DNA from: Mimachlamys varia
Lineage: Eukaryota; Mollusca; Bivalvia; Pectinida; Pectinidae
Assembly: GCA_947623455.1 (NCBI GenBank)
Contig: OX392532.1
Location: 49,169,058 to 49,233,057, forward strand
Reading direction: 5' to 3'
DNA length: 64,000 nucleotides
Shown one piece after another: positions 61,901 to 64,000 of the stretch (the stretch's first letter is position 1; each line of letters begins with the position of its first letter). The notes below the pieces were generated by a model, which worked only from the letters and a program-made list of their open reading frames with translations, did not search any database and was not told where the DNA came from. The position numbers and the translations under genes were made by a program.

Positions 61901-63819
61901 TTAGCTCACCTGGCCCGAAGGGCCAAGTGAGCTTATGTGATGGTGCAGCGTCCGTCGTCCGTCCGTCCGTCCGTCTGTCCGTCCGTCCGTCCGTCCGTCC
62001 GTCCGTCCTGCGTCCGTCAACTTGTTCCTTTAAACGACTTCTTCTAAAATACTGAAAGGCCCCGTGACATGAAATTTGGCTGGTAGATTTCTTGGAAGGA
62101 GCTGAACAAAGTTTGCGAAAAAAAATCACTTTGACCTAATTTCAAGGTCACAGGGGTCAAAATGTCGAAACCTTCAAACAACTTCTTCTAAAATACCGTC
62201 AGGCATAGAGACTTCATATTTGACCAGTAGCTTCCTTAGATGAAGCCAAATAAAGTTTGCGAAAAGAAATGACCTTGACCAATATTCAAGGTCACCGTGA
62301 GGTTAAATCTATTTTAACCTTTAAACGACTTCTTCTGAAATACCAAAAGCCCTAGAAGCATGATATTTGGCTGAAATGTCCCTTGGATGAAGCTGGACAA
62401 AGTTTGCGAAAAGAAATGACCTTGACTTATATTCAAGGTCACAGGGGTCAAATCTGTTAAAACCTTTAAACGACTTCTTCTGAAATACCAAAAGCCCTAG
62501 AAGCATGATATTTGGCTGAAAGGTTCCTTGGATGAAGCCCAACAAAGTTTGCGAAAAGAAATGACCTTGACCTATATACAAGGTCACAGGGGTCAAATCT
62601 GTTAAAACCTTTAAACAACTTCTTCTGAAATACCAAAAGCCCTAGAAGCATGATATTTGGCTGAAAGGTTCCTTGGATGAAGCCTGACAAAGTTTGCGAA
62701 AAGAAATGACCTTGACCTATATTCAAGGTCACAGGAGTCAAATCTGTTAAAACCTTTAAACGACTTCTTCTGAAATACCAAAAGCCCTAGAAGCATGATA
62801 TTTGGCTGAAAGGTTCCTTAGATGAAGCCGGACAAAATTGCGAAAAGAAATGACCTTGACCTATATTCAAGGTCACGTGTCAAATCTGTTAAAACCTTTA
62901 AACGACTTCTTCTGAAATACCAAAAGCCCTAGAAGCATGATATTTGGCTGAAAGGTTCCTTGGATGAAGCCCGACAAAGTTTGCGAAAAGAAATGACCTT
63001 GACCTTTATTCAAGGTCACAGGGGTCAAATCTGTTAAAACCTTTAAACGACTTCTTCTGAAATACCAAAAGCCCTAGAAGCATGATATTTGGCTGAAAGG
63101 TTCCTTTGATGAAGCCGGACAAAGTTTGCGAAAAGAAATGACCTTGACTTATATTCAAGGTCACAGGGGTCAAATGTGTTAAAACCTTTAAACGACTTCT
63201 TCTGAAATACCAAAAGCCCTAGAAGCATGATATTTGGCTGAAAGGTTCCTTGGATGAAGCCCGACAAAGTTTGCGAAAAGAAATGACCTTGACTTATATT
63301 CAAGGTCACAGGGGTCAAATCTGTTAAAACCTTTAAACGACTTCTTCTGAAATACCAAAAGCCCTAGAAGCATGATATTTGGCTGAAAGGTTCCTTGGAT
63401 GAAGCCGGACAAAGTTTGCGAAAAGAAAAGTCCTTGACCTATATTCAAGGTCACAGGAGTCAAATCTGTTAAAACATTTAAACGACTTCTTCTGAAATAC
63501 CAAAAGCCCTAGAAGCATGATATTTGGCTGAAAGGTTCCTTGGATGATGCCCGACAAAGTTTGCAAAAAGGAATGACCTTGATCTTGATTTGCCTAGAGA
63601 CATGATATTTGGCTGGTAGTGTCCTGGGATGAAGCCAAACAAAATTTGAAAATGAAAATGATGTTGTCTTATAAGATCACAGGGGTAAAATATGTTTAAA
63701 TCTTAAGATGTTCTTCTAAATGTCTTACATTAAAAGATTTTAGGGGACTTTGTGGTTACACTATAATATAAGTCAGAGATTGATACCAGGTGAGCGATGC
63801 AGGCCCATTGGGCCTCTTG
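61901..63819 (+). mobile_element. Hairpin-ended element (HINE-like), 1.9 kb, inserted in the 54-bp array
   Basis: 5' end ttagctcacctgg, hairpin GGCCCGAAGGGCC, aagtgagcttatgtgatgg, a (CGTC)n run, then tttaaacgacttcttctaaa. The core is about 9 units of 145 bp (cttctgaaataccaaaagcc, tagaagcatgatatttggct, gaaatgaccttgac, ttcaaggtcacaggggtcaa). 3' end ccaggtgagcgatgc, hairpin AGGCCCATTGGGCCT, CTTG. The array resumes directly afterwards, which fixes the boundaries. The 91-codon minus ORFs are repeat artefacts. Confidence 0.88.
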
Positions 63820-64000
63820 TATTAACCTCTCGGCTATCCCCAGAATATTGGACGGGCGATACAGTATGTTGTATGTTAACCTCTCGGCTATCCCCGGAAT
63901 ATTGGACGGGCGATACAGTATGTTGTATGTTAACCTCTCGGCTATCCCCGGAATATTGGACGGGCGATACAGTATGTTGTGTGTTAACCTCTCGGCTATC
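63820..64000. repeat. 54-bp minisatellite, right part, runs off the window
   Basis: Continues in phase with the left part (tattaacctctcggctatcc ...) to the end of the window, so the total length of the array is not known. Confidence 0.97.

Noticed and set aside
60494..62055. ORFs of 494 (+) and 375 (-) codons
   Set aside because: Both are readings of the 54-bp array, and the + strand ORF continues into the inserted hairpin element. Overlapping open frames on both strands are expected for such a unit.
62321..63566. Series of 91-codon minus-strand ORFs
   Set aside because: They recur every 145 bp, which is the core unit of the hairpin-ended element; each shifts frame into the next.

Overview
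The window looks like AT-rich animal DNA, most likely from a marine bivalve mollusc (moderate confidence). Coding sequence is split by GT-AG introns. The background is crowded with tRNA-derived SINEs (one with a Meta-like tail), foldback MITEs, minisatellites, and GTCC/CGTC-rich elements that end in a GGGCCTCTTGTT-like motif, a combination I associate with bivalves. No bacterial features were seen: no operons, Shine-Dalgarno sites or CRISPR. No rRNA or functional tRNA gene was seen.

One complete host gene fills most of the window on the + strand. Its 15 coding exons run from the ATG at 16410 to the TGA at 59160. All splice phases agree and give a 753-residue protein. I identify it as a 'nose resistant to fluoxetine' (NRF-6)-type membrane acyltransferase: signal peptide, NRF domain, a transmembrane segment, a cytosolic linker, then a multi-pass acyltransferase-3 domain. 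About 2.3 kb of coding sequence is spread over 43 kb because the introns have been enlarged by repeats.

Layout. 1-16.4 kb: intergenic, AT-rich, with decayed transposon pieces (three fragments of one reverse-transcriptase element family, a PIF/Harbinger exon, two inverted-repeat elements, a 29-bp minisatellite). 16.4-30.4 kb: exons 1-9, with introns containing at least six hairpin MITEs, SINEs, TTAA-flanked elements and a 57-bp array. 30.6-37 kb: two unrelated 36-bp minisatellites (about 122 and 43 copies) on either side of the 80-bp exon 10. 39.6-55.9 kb: the 16-kb intron 12. It holds a nested three-exon ORF resembling the C-terminal part of a Crypton-like tyrosine recombinase, an intact Tc1-like DD34E transposon, a foldback element with inverted 52-bp arrays, and several elements with hairpin termini. 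55.9-59.2 kb: exons 13-15. 59.2-64 kb: 3' flank with a 54-bp array that is split by a hairpin-ended element.

The strongest lead for an under-described system is a family (or superfamily) of non-autonomous elements. They share a 5' hairpin, a CGTC-rich stretch, a tandem core, and a 3' hairpin followed by CTTGTT. Arm sequences change in a compensatory way between copies, and one insertion into a tandem array shows both boundaries. They resemble Helitron/Helentron-type (HINE, 'pearl') elements, but that assignment is inference. Other leads are minisatellites seeded from transposon ends or SINE bodies, and a minisatellite whose every unit looks like a 3' splice site, directly upstream of a real exon.
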